From an endosymbiont of Galathealinum brachiosum (GTDB taxonomy: Bacteria; Pseudomonadota; Gammaproteobacteria; SZUA-229): a stretch of 64,000 bases of DNA. The stretch spans positions 519,125 to 583,124 of the forward strand of contig QFXC01000007.1 of assembly GCA_003349885.1 (NCBI GenBank), in the 5' to 3' direction. The translations under genes and the position numbers were made by a program. The notes beneath the pieces were generated by a model that did not search any database, was not told where the DNA came from, and saw only the letters and a list, made by a program, of their open reading frames with translations. Positions within the stretch are counted from its first letter, which is position 1, and each line of letters opens with the position of its first letter. Positions 1 to 7,494 of this stretch are shown piece by piece.

Positions 1-544
1 TTTCTTCAGCCATATCTAAATCAATAGCATCAACCGGGCAAGCTGCTTTTGCTTTTTCAGCATCATCAGTTCCGATCATCGCAGGATCAATAACATAACG
101 CTCTGGCAATGCCATGCGATGTGGCAGGTAAGCACCTTTGTGCTTGCTTAAACCATAGTTATATTCATCATCAAATTCAGATTCTACTGCTTCACCACAA
201 GCGCCACATGATGTGCACTTATCGTTAACATAGCGAGGGCTGATTTTCACAGTCGCCGTGTAGTTACCTTCTTCACCTGTCAATGTTTCAACTTCTGACA
301 TAGTTAAGATAGTGATGTTAGGGTTCATCTTGGTACGGCGCTGGTTAATTTCCAGGCCACAAGTTGGGAAGCAAAGTTTTGGGAAATACTTATAAAGTTG
401 AGTGATACGACCACCCACATAAGCACGCTTTTCCACAAGTATTACTTGCTTGCCAGCTTCAGCAGCTTCCAGTGCAGTGGTCATACCACTTACACCGCCA
501 CCTACTACCAGGATAGTCTCATTAGTTGCGACTACATCCGTCAT
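1..544 (-). CDS. qmoA: QmoA-like flavoprotein, N-terminal part (runs off the left edge)
   Basis: N-terminal 181 codons of an HdrA/QmoA-type FAD and iron-sulfur protein. QmoABC passes electrons between the quinone pool and APS reductase (AprAB); in sulfur oxidisers this serves sulfite oxidation. Visible: an N-terminal Rossmann FAD motif (GGGVSGM), the QmoA-type stretch YFPKLCFPTCGLEINQRR, a cysteine cluster CTSCGACGEA, then LPHRMALPERYVID and AACPVDAIDLD. The ATG follows a strong GGAGGAAT ribosome site. A standard CxxCxxCxxxC cluster would have a fourth Cys where this protein has Val; the Cys in AACP could supply it. The remaining gene, and probably qmoB, qmoC and aprBA, lie to the left of the window. 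QmoA is preferred over HdrA because of the FPKLCFPTCGLEIN signature. Confidence 0.85.
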   Translation of the reverse strand, partial: MTDVVATNETILVVGGGVSGMTTALEAAEAGKQVILVEKRAYVGGRITQLYKYFPKLCFPTCGLEINQRRTKMNPNITILTMSEVETLTGEEGNYTATVKISPRYVNDKCTSCGACGEAVESEFDDEYNYGLSKHKGAYLPHRMALPERYVIDPAMIGTDDAEKAKAACPVDAIDLDMAEE

Positions 545-798
545 TGATATTCCTCCGAAGCGGATAAGATTAATTTAAAACTTGTTTACGTAATAACCTA
601 TAAAGCACTCAATAAATAAAGCCCTGATATTACGTTTAAAATTCTTTTTAATGCCACGACTTTTACATTACACAGTCGTAGACTATTTTCAGGGTTGTAA
701 AGATACTCCTTTATAAGGAATATCTCTAGGAAAATCAGTGCGTTTTAAATCGAAGTTTCCGATATACGAATAGAAAAAATTAATGCGGATAAGTTTTT

Positions 799-812
799 TT
801 GATATTAATCAA
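799..812. promoter_or_regulatory. FNR/ANR/DNR-type operator
   Basis: TTGATATTAATCAA matches the FNR-family consensus TTGAT-N4-ATCAA at every defined position. It lies 255 bp upstream of the qmoA start and 158 bp upstream of the bcp start. FNR-family proteins respond to oxygen or nitric oxide, so the sequence suggests redox control of at least one of the two genes. Which gene is controlled, and the sign of the effect, cannot be read from the sequence. Confidence 0.7.
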
Positions 813-843
813 ACAATATTAGATTTGACTAATGGGTTTTCGC

Positions 844-862
844 AATAATGAGAATTATTTGC
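844..862. promoter_or_regulatory. Fur-like box upstream of bcp
   Basis: The 19-mer AATAATGAGAATTATTTGC agrees with the Fur consensus GATAATGATAATCATTATC at 14 of 19 positions, including the core ATAATGA and AAT.ATT. It sits about 107 bp upstream of the peroxiredoxin start. AT-rich DNA produces chance matches, so the assignment is tentative. Confidence 0.4.
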
Positions 863-969
863 ATTTAAATAATAGCTATTTATCAATCTCACCTTACAAT
901 TTGTAACACTACTACCTGCCACAATACTTTTATAATAATTAAAAACCCCGGACCAATATGGAGAAATAA

Positions 970-1434
970 ATGCTACAAACCAACTCAAGTGCCCCCAACC
1001 TTACAAGCACTAACCAGAATAACGAACCCGTAAGTCTGTCTGACTTTAATAATAAAAAAAATATCGTGCTTTATTTTTACCCTAAAGACGATACACCGGG
1101 CTGCACGATTGAAGCTAATCAGTTTACTGAATTAGCCGATGAATTTAATAAAGCAGACACAATTATCTTTGGTGTTAGCAAAGATGACTGCAACAGCCAC
1201 CAGGCTTTCATTAATAAATTTAATTTAAAAATAGACTTATTAGCTGATACTTCAGGTGAGTTATGTGAAGCATATGGTGTGTGGCAGGAAAAAGAAAAGA
1301 ATGGTATTAAAAAAATGGGAATTGTCCGCTCAACATTTATTATCAATAAAGAAGGCAATTTAATCGATGTAGAATATGGTGTTTCAGCTGAGGGACATGC
1401 TGCAAACGTATTAGAAAAAATCAAAAATATTTAA
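970..1434 (+). CDS. bcp: Thioredoxin-dependent peroxiredoxin, BCP/PrxQ type
   Basis: A 154-aa thiol peroxidase that reduces hydrogen peroxide and organic hydroperoxides in the cytoplasm. The peroxidatic Cys45 lies in YPKDDTPGCTIEA, the family active-site signature, and length is typical. The partner Cys usually found five residues later (position 50) is Asn here, so the enzyme would work as a 1-Cys enzyme or use Cys74 or Cys99 for resolution. The ATG has a GGAG ribosome site. The gene stands alone, divergent from qmoA, and ends at a symmetric hairpin. A peroxidase beside a flavin/iron-sulfur electron carrier fits protection against autoxidation, but that link is inference. Confidence 0.93.
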   Translation: MLQTNSSAPNLTSTNQNNEPVSLSDFNNKKNIVLYFYPKDDTPGCTIEANQFTELADEFNKADTIIFGVSKDDCNSHQAFINKFNLKIDLLADTSGELCEAYGVWQEKEKNGIKKMGIVRSTFIINKEGNLIDVEYGVSAEGHAANVLEKIKNI

Positions 1435-1440
1435 TCAACC

Positions 1441-1477
1441 TAAGAGTGAGGCAAAAAAATAATTGACCTCACTCTTA
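1441..1477. terminator. Bidirectional stem-loop between convergent genes
   Basis: An 11-bp perfect stem (TAAGAGTGAGG paired with CCTCACTCTTA) around a 15-nt A-rich loop lies between the stop of bcp and the stop of the convergent small membrane protein, overlapping the latter's stop codon. Flanking T-tracts are weak, so it may end transcription from either side only partly. Confidence 0.55.
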
Positions 1478-1660
1478 AATTTTATAACCAAGATCATTTA
1501 ACAGATAATAAAAAATCGCTGCACCGACTATCACACTTAAACAGACCAGCACAACTCCAGCAAACCAGTACTTAAATCTTTTTAGTCCGGCTGCTTTCGC
1601 CTCAGATTCATCAACTTTTTTTTCTGATGAACCAGGCATCTGATTAACGTCAAAGGACAT
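1475..1660 (-). CDS. Small single-pass membrane protein, unknown function
   Basis: About 61 residues starting MSFDVNQ. A polar N-terminal half (SSEKKVDESEAKAAG) is followed by basic KRFKYW and one strong membrane segment (FAGVVLVCLSVIVGAAIFYYLL). The ATG at 1660 lies 6 bp after the cysG stop, with GGTGGTAAG overlapping the end of cysG as ribosome site; an in-frame GTG 12 bp earlier is possible but poorly placed. Translational coupling to cysG is likely. I recognise no family; the neighbourhood is the only clue to a role. Confidence 0.6.
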   Translation of the reverse strand: MSFDVNQMPGSSEKKVDESEAKAAGLKRFKYWFAGVVLVCLSVIVGAAIFYYLLNDLGYKI

Positions 1661-1665
1661 AATAC

Positions 1666-3090
1666 TTACCACCTGCCTGCTTTAACTGCCTGACCTTGCG
1701 GATCTTCAGGGTTAAACCAGTCAAGTTTTTCTTTAAGTGATACAACCTCACCTACAATGATTAAAGTGGGCGGCTCAAAAGTATGCGTTCTAAGCGTTTC
1801 TTCCAGCGTATCCAGTGTTGCAATAACTGTTTTCTGATCAGGTGTTGTCCCCTTTTGCACTAATGCCACTGGAGTTGAAGGTGGTAAACCGTGACCAATC
1901 ATTTCTTTACAAAGTGTTGGTGCACCATGCAGCCCCATATAGAAAACCACTGTTTGATTTGGTTGAGCCAGTGCAGGCCAGTTTAAATCTACCGTGCCAT
2001 CTTTCAAATGACCGGTAACAAATACACAGGCCTGAGAATAATCACGATGCGTTAATGGAATACCCGCATAAGATGCACAACCTGCTGCAGCGGTAATACC
2101 CGGAACCACCTGAAATGGAATACCTTCCTGAGCCAGCAATTCAATCTCTTCACCACCGCGCCCAAAGATAAAAGGATCCCCACCTTTAAGACGTAATACA
2201 CGTTTACCTTCTTTCGCTAAACGCACCAGCAGTTCATTAATATTTTCCTGCTGCATAGTATGTTTATCACGGGCTTTACCCACGTAAATTAATTCTGCAT
2301 CACGACGCACCAGTTCACGAATAGCCGGTGAAACCAGACGATCATAAACCATCACATCACATGACTGCATTAAACGTAACGCTCTAAACGTTAACAGGTC
2401 GGGATCACCAGGACCGGCACCAACCAGATAAACTTCACCTTTAAATTTTGGATTCGAATCAGCTGCATCAATCGCCTGCTGTAATGCCTCAGCCGCCTCA
2501 TCTTCGTGACCACTGTATACTCGGTCTGCAACTGTACTATCCAGCACTGACTCCCAGAAGGCACGACGTTGGTCGACATTGGTAAATTTTGCTTTAACTT
2601 TTTCTCTAAAATCAGAAACCAGCGCACCTAAACGACCGTATGCTGCTGGAATACAACCTTCCAGCTTAGTTCGTATCATTCGCGCCAGAACAGGAGAAGC
2701 ACCACCAGTGGAAATAGCAATCTGCACGGGTGAGCGATCAACAATAGAAGGTGTTATAAATGAGCAAAGCGCTGGATCATCCACCACATTTACCGGAATA
2801 CCACGAGCCTGAGCCAGCTCAGATGCACGTTTGTTTACATCACGGTTATCTGTTGCTGCGATAACCAGCACCGGTTGATCAATATCTGCATCTTCAAAAT
2901 CACGGGCTATATGGGTTAATTTACCCTCTTCATGCCAGTCAGCCAGCTCTCGAGATAATTTTGGAGAGACGACGGTTACGGTGGAATGGGCTTTTAACAG
3001 CAACGACACTTTACGTGCAGCCACTTCACCACCGCCAATAACCAGGCAGGGTTTCTGTTTGATATCAAAGAATATAGGAAAAAAATCCAC
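1666..3090 (-). CDS. cysG: Siroheme synthase (trifunctional)
   Basis: A 474-aa fusion that converts uroporphyrinogen III to siroheme. The N-terminal ~210 residues are the precorrin-2 dehydrogenase/ferrochelatase half, with the NAD-binding GGGEVAARKV and ITPSIVDRSPVQIAISTGGASPVLAR region. From about residue 218 comes uroporphyrinogen methyltransferase: VYLVGAGPGDPDLLT, RLKGGDPFIFGRGGEE, VVPGITAA. Length is that of full CysG. The start is GTG, preceded by GAGGAAT. Siroheme is the cofactor of assimilatory and dissimilatory sulfite reductases, which suits a genome carrying QmoA. It probably shares a transcript with the small membrane protein that follows. Confidence 0.97.
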   Translation of the reverse strand: MDFFPIFFDIKQKPCLVIGGGEVAARKVSLLLKAHSTVTVVSPKLSRELADWHEEGKLTHIARDFEDADIDQPVLVIAATDNRDVNKRASELAQARGIPVNVVDDPALCSFITPSIVDRSPVQIAISTGGASPVLARMIRTKLEGCIPAAYGRLGALVSDFREKVKAKFTNVDQRRAFWESVLDSTVADRVYSGHEDEAAEALQQAIDAADSNPKFKGEVYLVGAGPGDPDLLTFRALRLMQSCDVMVYDRLVSPAIRELVRRDAELIYVGKARDKHTMQQENINELLVRLAKEGKRVLRLKGGDPFIFGRGGEEIELLAQEGIPFQVVPGITAAAGCASYAGIPLTHRDYSQACVFVTGHLKDGTVDLNWPALAQPNQTVVFYMGLHGAPTLCKEMIGHGLPPSTPVALVQKGTTPDQKTVIATLDTLEETLRTHTFEPPTLIIVGEVVSLKEKLDWFNPEDPQGQAVKAGRW

Positions 3091-3148
3091 GTGGATTCCT
3101 CAAGATTTGGAGTTAACGGAGTATAGTATTGATTATAGCTGTTTGGGT

Positions 3149-3175
3149 CTATATCCCATAAGCTATGGGTTATAG
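3149..3175. repeat. Short hairpin upstream of cysG
   Basis: CTATATCCCAT pairs with ATGGGTTATAG with one mismatch around a 5-nt loop. It lies about 60-85 bp upstream of the cysG GTG, in the non-coding gap to grxC. It could be an operator or an end of grxC transcription; there is no T-tract. Confidence 0.4.
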
Positions 3176-3187
3176 CACTCAGGGTCA

Positions 3188-3272
3188 GACAGGGGTCGAG
3201 TCAAAACACACATCAGATGGACCAGTTACATCACATTTTACTGTATTTTGACTCCGCCCCCAAACACTGTCC
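3188..3272. repeat. Imperfect inverted repeat with GAGTCAAAA arms
   Basis: GACAGGGGTCGAGTCAAAAC on the left faces an inverted counterpart on the right (TATTTTGACTCCGCCCCC, then ACTGTCC). Both arms share GAGTCAAAA and GACAG, and 34 bp separate them. It occupies most of the gap between cysG and grxC. It resembles REP-type intergenic elements; no transposase is nearby. Confidence 0.5.
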
Positions 3273-3302
3273 ACCAACGCGAATATTTAAGACCCGGGAG
3301 TT

Positions 3303-3560
3303 TTACGATTTTAACAACTTATCCAGTTTGCCTTTTCTATCCAGTGCAGCCAGATCGTCATAACCACCCACATGAACATCACCAATAAATATCTGTGGCA
3401 CGGTATTACGCCGGGTTTCTTTTTCCATCGCAGCCCAGAGCTTTTTATTTCCCGCAACATCAATCACATGCATTTTTTTGACACCATGCTTTTTTAATAA
3501 TTTTTCAGCACGCCGGCAATAAGGACATGACCGGGTTCGGTACATACGAACTTTATTCAT
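3303..3560 (-). CDS. grxC: Glutaredoxin 3
   Basis: An 85-residue thioltransferase with the classical dithiol site CPYC at residues 12-15 and the TVPQIFIGDVHVGGYDDL glutathione-binding stretch including the cis-Pro. It reduces protein disulfides and glutathione-mixed disulfides using glutathione. Length matches GrxC. It lies 42 bp downstream of fliP on the same strand, so it may be read through from the flagellar operon, at the position where fliQ and fliR usually sit. Confidence 0.93.
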   Translation of the reverse strand: MNKVRMYRTRSCPYCRRAEKLLKKHGVKKMHVIDVAGNKKLWAAMEKETRRNTVPQIFIGDVHVGGYDDLAALDRKGKLDKLLKS

Positions 3561-3602
3561 TACAAGAGACGTTCTTTAGAAATAATCAGAAGCATAAGTT
3601 TA

Positions 3603-4379
3603 TCAGGTAACAATAAAGCTTGCGGCCAGTGTCCCCATTACCAACGACCAGCCATCAACCAGCACAAACAACATTAACTTAAATGGTAGTGAAATTATCA
3701 GTGGAGATAACATCATCATACCCATAGCCATTAATACGCTGGCAACAACCAGATCAATAATAAGAAAAGGAATAAACAACATAAAACCAATCTGGAATGC
3801 TGTTTTTAATTCTGACGTTAAAAATGCAGGCATTAAAACAGAAAAAGGAACTGATTCAGGACCATCATAAGCATCATCACCCGCCAGATTTGCAAACAAT
3901 TGCAAATCAGATTCTCGAGTCTGCTGAATCATAAACTTATGAAAGGGGGCTTTAAGTTTTTCAATTGCCTCATCTGCACTAATTTGTTCAGCAATATAAG
4001 GCTGGTACGCATTCTCATAGGCCTGGGTAAAAACAGGTGACATGATAAAAAAACTTAAAAATAGAGACAGACCGATTAATATCTGATTAGAAGGTGTCTG
4101 TGCTGTACCCAGTGCCTGTCGTAATATAGACAGCACAATAATAATCCGGGTAAACGATGTCATCGCCAACAGCAGTGCCGGTAATACCGACAGCACTGTC
4201 ATAAACACTAATACCTGCAAAGAAACAGAATAGTCTTTACCACCGGATGCATTATCCTGAACAATTAAAGCAGGTAAAGTGGGCTCAGCTAAAACACCCG
4301 CAGACATAAATAATAAAAAACCAAACAGCGTAATTTTTATTAGATTCACACTGGAAAAGTAAATTCCAGAAATTTTCAC
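3603..4379 (-). CDS. fliP: Flagellar export gate protein FliP
   Basis: A 258-aa inner-membrane component of the flagellar type III export gate. Signal-like N terminus, then family blocks [23 protein letters not shown] and [15 protein letters not shown], and a C-terminal pair of membrane segments ending in [13 protein letters not shown]. The GTG start overlaps the fliO stop (GTGA), implying translational coupling. In most bacteria fliQ and fliR follow; here the next gene is glutaredoxin, so the rest of the gate must be encoded elsewhere. Confidence 0.96.
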   Translation of the reverse strand: MKISGIYFSSVNLIKITLFGFLLFMSAGVLAEPTLPALIVQDNASGGKDYSVSLQVLVFMTVLSVLPALLLAMTSFTRIIIVLSILRQALGTAQTPSNQILIGLSLFLSFFIMSPVFTQAYENAYQPYIAEQISADEAIEKLKAPFHKFMIQQTRESDLQLFANLAGDDAYDGPESVPFSVLMPAFLTSELKTAFQIGFMLFIPFLIIDLVVASVLMAMGMMMLSPLIISLPFKLMLFVLVDGWSLVMGTLAASFIVT

Positions 4380-4852
4380 TTCTGGCCTTCCATCACTTCT
4401 TCAAGTTTAGAACCGAACGAATCCGTTTGTGATGACTTTTCATTTTTAAGATCATCCAAAGAGCCGTCCAGCACATGTAGAGTTTGAATATGCCCGGGAG
4501 TAACACCTATAAGAAGGCGTTTGTTTTCAACCTCGATTAAAATTGCTTTTTCTCTGGTACCCAGCGACAAACCACCGAGCACTTTCATATCAACCTGATT
4601 ATGATTAGGTAACCGACCATATTTTTTCAATACCCATGCCAGACCTAAAATAAGCGCAATGACAACCACTAATCCCATCGCCATATTCAATGCACCCATC
4701 ATTGAAAAAGCATCAACTGAAGCGGGCTTAATTATATCTTCTGTTTTTGCAAAGGTTTCAATAGAAACAGAACTTAAAAACATAACAGCACATACTTTTA
4801 AGCAATTAGATAAAACATGATATTTAAAGTTGACTATTTCTAATAAAAACAT
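4376..4852 (-). CDS. fliO: Flagellar assembly protein FliO
   Basis: A 158-aa membrane protein that assists FliP during export-gate assembly. A hydrophobic N-terminal segment is followed by a central membrane helix ([17 protein letters not shown]) and a cytoplasmic domain with the FliO pattern [32 protein letters not shown]. It overlaps fliP by 4 bp. The 130-bp gap to fliN upstream is unusual for this operon and is AT-rich with no recognisable gene. Confidence 0.9.
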   Translation of the reverse strand: MFLLEIVNFKYHVLSNCLKVCAVMFLSSVSIETFAKTEDIIKPASVDAFSMMGALNMAMGLVVVIALILGLAWVLKKYGRLPNHNQVDMKVLGGLSLGTREKAILIEVENKRLLIGVTPGHIQTLHVLDGSLDDLKNEKSSQTDSFGSKLEEVMEGQK

Positions 4853-4982
4853 AAAAACTTTTTCATTTCCGAATACATGTGCAAAAAATAAAGTATTTTA
4901 AAGCTACTCAGGTCTCTTGATTCTCGAAATATTTTTTTCTAAATCGAGGAAATAAATTATTTAACTGAATAATAGTATTTTA

Positions 4983-5375
4983 TTATTTCAGTTTTTTCAC
5001 GCGTTCTGCAGGGCTAATAATATCTGTTAAACGAATACCAAACTTTTCGTTTACAACTACAACCTCACCCCGGGCTATTAAAGTTCCATTTACCAGAACA
5101 TCCATCGGCTCACCGGCCAAACGCTCCAGCTCAACAACTGAACCCTGATTAAGCTGTAGTAAATTTCGGATACTGATTTTGGTACGACCAATTTCCATCG
5201 ATAAATTAACCGGTATATCCAGCACTACATCAAGATTCACATCAGAGCCCGGCATACTTGAATCAGTCAGCTCATCAAAACTGGCCGAACTGGCTGCATC
5301 CGCTGCTTCAGATTCCGCCTGCTCATTTAGAGCATCTGCCCATGGATCTTCTTCTGTATTTTCTTCATCACTCAT
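4983..5375 (-). CDS. fliN: Flagellar motor switch protein FliN
   Basis: A 130-aa C-ring component. An acidic, Ala/Ser-rich N-terminal tail (residues 1-45) precedes the SpoA domain: DIPVNLSMEIGRTKISIRNLLQLNQGSVVEL, LAGEPMDVLVNGTLIARGEVVVVNEKFGIRLTDII. With FliM and FliG it sets rotation direction and docks the export ATPase complex. It starts 14 bp after fliM. Confidence 0.97.
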   Translation of the reverse strand: MSDEENTEEDPWADALNEQAESEAADAASSASFDELTDSSMPGSDVNLDVVLDIPVNLSMEIGRTKISIRNLLQLNQGSVVELERLAGEPMDVLVNGTLIARGEVVVVNEKFGIRLTDIISPAERVKKLK

Positions 5376-5389
5376 GGCTTAACTCTCAA

Positions 5390-6394
5390 CTATTCATCTG
5401 CTTCATTAATAAAATTTAACGCGGGACGAGTAACTCGTTCATTTATTTTTACTGCCGCATTCCCTCTTGATACACCTAACGAGCATCGAAAAAGAGGTAT
5501 ATCTTCCGCTTCCAGTATCACCTGCTCAGGCATATCAAACGGGATAACATCACCAACCTTTAAGTCATTAATATCCGATAAGTTAATTTCTGTTTCCGCC
5601 ATTAAACTTCTAACTTCAACTTTAGATTCAAAAATTTCATCACGTAAAGACAGACGCCAGCGATCATCAATTTCTGAAACATCTGACTGTACACCCGCAT
5701 CAAGCAGATCACGTATCGGTTCAACCATTGAATAAGGGAATGTAACGTGCAAATCCCCACCACCACCTTCAAGATCAACACGAAATGTGCTGACAACGAC
5801 AACTTCTGTCGGACTTACAATATTCGCCAGATGAGGATTTACTTCAGATGACTGATATTTAAATTCTAAAGGTTTAATCGGTTTCCAGGCAACTTCCAGA
5901 TCTGTAAAAATCTGATCAAGTAACATACTTATAACGCGTTGCTCAGTGGGGGTAAATTCACGGCCTTCAATTTTGTTATAAAAGCGACCTTCACCACCAA
6001 AAAAGTTATCAACAACAATAAAAACCAGTTTGGGATCAATAACAAAAAGCGCCGTACCTTTAAGCGGGTCAACTTTAATCATATTTAAACTGGTAGGCAC
6101 ATATAAACTATGGACATATTCAGCAAATTTCATCATCTGCACACCACCCACCGCAATTTCAGCCTGGCGACGTAACAGATTAAACATACTTACACGAAAG
6201 TTACGTGCAAAGCGCTCATTAATCATTTCCAGCGTAGGCAAACGCCCACGCACAATTCGTTCCTGAGAATTAAAATCAAATGACCGGGCAGAACCGTCAT
6301 GAAGGTCTTCGTCTTCTGTTTCGACATCACCATCATCTACCCCGTGTAACAGGGCATCGATTTCGTCTTGACTTAAAACATCTGCAGTTGCCAT
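5390..6394 (-). CDS. fliM: Flagellar motor switch protein FliM
   Basis: A 334-aa C-ring protein. The N terminus carries the CheY-P binding motif LSQDEIDALLHGV; the middle is the CheC-like domain (YVHSLYVPTSLNMIKVDPLKG, FFGGEGRFYNKIEGREFTPTEQRVI); the C-terminal SpoA domain runs from about residue 250 (VEVRSLMAETEINLSDINDLKVGDVIPF). It is in the fliL-M-N-O-P operon, but separated from fliL by an unusual 210-bp gap holding a long palindromic repeat. Confidence 0.97.
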   Translation of the reverse strand: MATADVLSQDEIDALLHGVDDGDVETEDEDLHDGSARSFDFNSQERIVRGRLPTLEMINERFARNFRVSMFNLLRRQAEIAVGGVQMMKFAEYVHSLYVPTSLNMIKVDPLKGTALFVIDPKLVFIVVDNFFGGEGRFYNKIEGREFTPTEQRVISMLLDQIFTDLEVAWKPIKPLEFKYQSSEVNPHLANIVSPTEVVVVSTFRVDLEGGGGDLHVTFPYSMVEPIRDLLDAGVQSDVSEIDDRWRLSLRDEIFESKVEVRSLMAETEINLSDINDLKVGDVIPFDMPEQVILEAEDIPLFRCSLGVSRGNAAVKINERVTRPALNFINEADE

Positions 6395-6481
6395 AATTTT
6401 TTCTTCAATTAATAAATATTTTTAAAACTATCACTGTTCTACTTGTAACTGTCTGGACAGCGTAACAACAATCCAGTTTGG

Positions 6482-6602
6482 GTAACGACTCAGGTTGCCC
6501 CTGTGCGGTATCAGGACAAGGCGGAAAATGTGAGCTTACAAATGTAAGTGTCCATTTCCCAACAAAGGCATGGCGTCGCACAGGGGTGAGCTGAGTCGTT
6601 AA
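6482..6602. repeat. ~120-bp near-palindromic MITE-like element between fliM and fliL
   Basis: The two halves are inverted copies of each other over about 59 bp. Left arm: TAACGACTCAG, CCCCTGTGCG, GGAAAATG, CTTACA. Right arm, read in reverse complement: TAACGACTCAG, CCCCTGTGCG, GGAAATG, CTTACA. The centre folds on a 2-4 nt loop. It ends within a few bases of the fliL stop codon. The transcript would form a very long hairpin inside the flagellar operon. No open frame is inside. Confidence 0.8.
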
Positions 6603-6604
6603 CG

Positions 6605-7147
6605 TTATTGCATTACGAAACTGGTGAAGTACAGTGCTTCTATTGAGCTCGCCTCACCCACATCCTTAAGTACATCCTGCATAACCTGAATCGCTTCCTG
6701 ACTCAGAGCGCGTTTACCTTCACGGGTATTAATTTCATGGTATTGCTTACCACCTAATAGCAATAACAGTTCATTTCTTATCGCTGGCATATGGGATTTT
6801 AATGCTGATTCAACAGATGAGTCATATGTCATAATCTGAATATCAACCTGTAAAAAAGCCACCTGTTCCTGATTTTCAAAGTTAACTACGAAAGCCGGAT
6901 GCAGCGGCACATATATTGGCGTGCCTCTTTTTTTAGATTTACTACTCGAAACATCTTCAGCATCTTCCAGCACTTCCATATCAGAAGCATCAGCGGGGGC
7001 CTCATCTTCGCCACCCATAAACATAAATACCCCGACACCAATACCTATAAGCAGCAGCACGCCATTCACAAGCAGGATGACTTTCATCATTCCGCCTTTC
7101 TTGGCTTCTCCTTCCCCTGCTTCTGTGTTTTCTTCTTCGTCAGCCAT
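6605..7147 (-). CDS. fliL: Flagellar basal body-associated protein FliL
   Basis: A 180-aa single-pass protein that supports stator function and torque. Acidic cytoplasmic N terminus (ADEEENTEAGEGEA), a membrane helix at about residues 22-44 (VILLVNGVLLLIGIGVGVFMFM), an acidic linker, and the periplasmic FliL domain (YVPLHPAFVVNFENQEQVAFLQVDIQIMTYD). First gene of the operon: a sigma-54 promoter ends 30 bp upstream, and AGGGGAAG is the ribosome site. Confidence 0.95.
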   Translation of the reverse strand: MADEEENTEAGEGEAKKGGMMKVILLVNGVLLLIGIGVGVFMFMGGEDEAPADASDMEVLEDAEDVSSSKSKKRGTPIYVPLHPAFVVNFENQEQVAFLQVDIQIMTYDSSVESALKSHMPAIRNELLLLLGGKQYHEINTREGKRALSQEAIQVMQDVLKDVGEASSIEALYFTSFVMQ

Positions 7148-7176
7148 TAAGCTTCCCCTGTGTTATTGTTCAGAAA

Positions 7177-7191
7177 TGCAAAGACCGTGCC
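7177..7191 (-). promoter_or_regulatory. Sigma-54 (RpoN) promoter of the fliLMNOP operon
   Basis: On the minus strand GGCACG-GTCT-TTGCA gives a -24 GG and a -12 GC exactly 12 bp apart, a near-perfect match to the consensus TGGCACG-N4-TTGCA. Expected transcription start is near 7166, about 19 nt before the fliL ATG. Family knowledge: in Pseudomonas and Vibrio such class II flagellar operons need RpoN plus the FleQ/FlrC activators, which are not in this window. Confidence 0.88.
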
Positions 7192-7406
7192 GCTATTGAC
7201 TTGAAATATATCTGATTCTGTCGAGAGGTACGGTCATATTTATATGATATGGTTCTTGCCTGCCCTAAGCATAGTATTATTTCATTAAATTTCAATAAGA
7301 TAGATAATTTCTAACCTTAAAACATATATTTATGTATTTTCCATCAGAAATGCATTTTTTATGCTTTAGCACTAAACTGTAATTAAAGAAAAGACGTTTT
7401 TTAAGT

Positions 7407-7433
7407 TAAATTCGTCAACCAATTGGCCGATAG
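7407..7433 (+). promoter_or_regulatory. Candidate sigma-28 (FliA) promoter for fliK
   Basis: TAAATTCG, an 11-bp spacer, then GCCGATAG. The -10 element matches GCCGATAA at 7 of 8 positions and the spacer is exactly the canonical 11 bp; the -35 matches TAAAGTTT at 5 of 8. The fliK ATG is about 60 bp downstream. Confidence 0.5.
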
Positions 7434-7494
7434 ATATAGCAATGATCTGGTATTTGCCAAAAAACTGTCACCTGAATAGTTAACATGAAAACTT

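Larger units (their letters stand above)
545..969. promoter_or_regulatory. Divergent control region between qmoA and bcp
   Basis: 425 bp without a convincing gene separate two divergent start codons, so promoters for both should lie here. The DNA is very AT-rich. Two recognisable operator-like sequences are listed separately: an exact FNR-type box and a Fur-like box. I could not pick single -35/-10 pairs with confidence. Confidence 0.6.
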
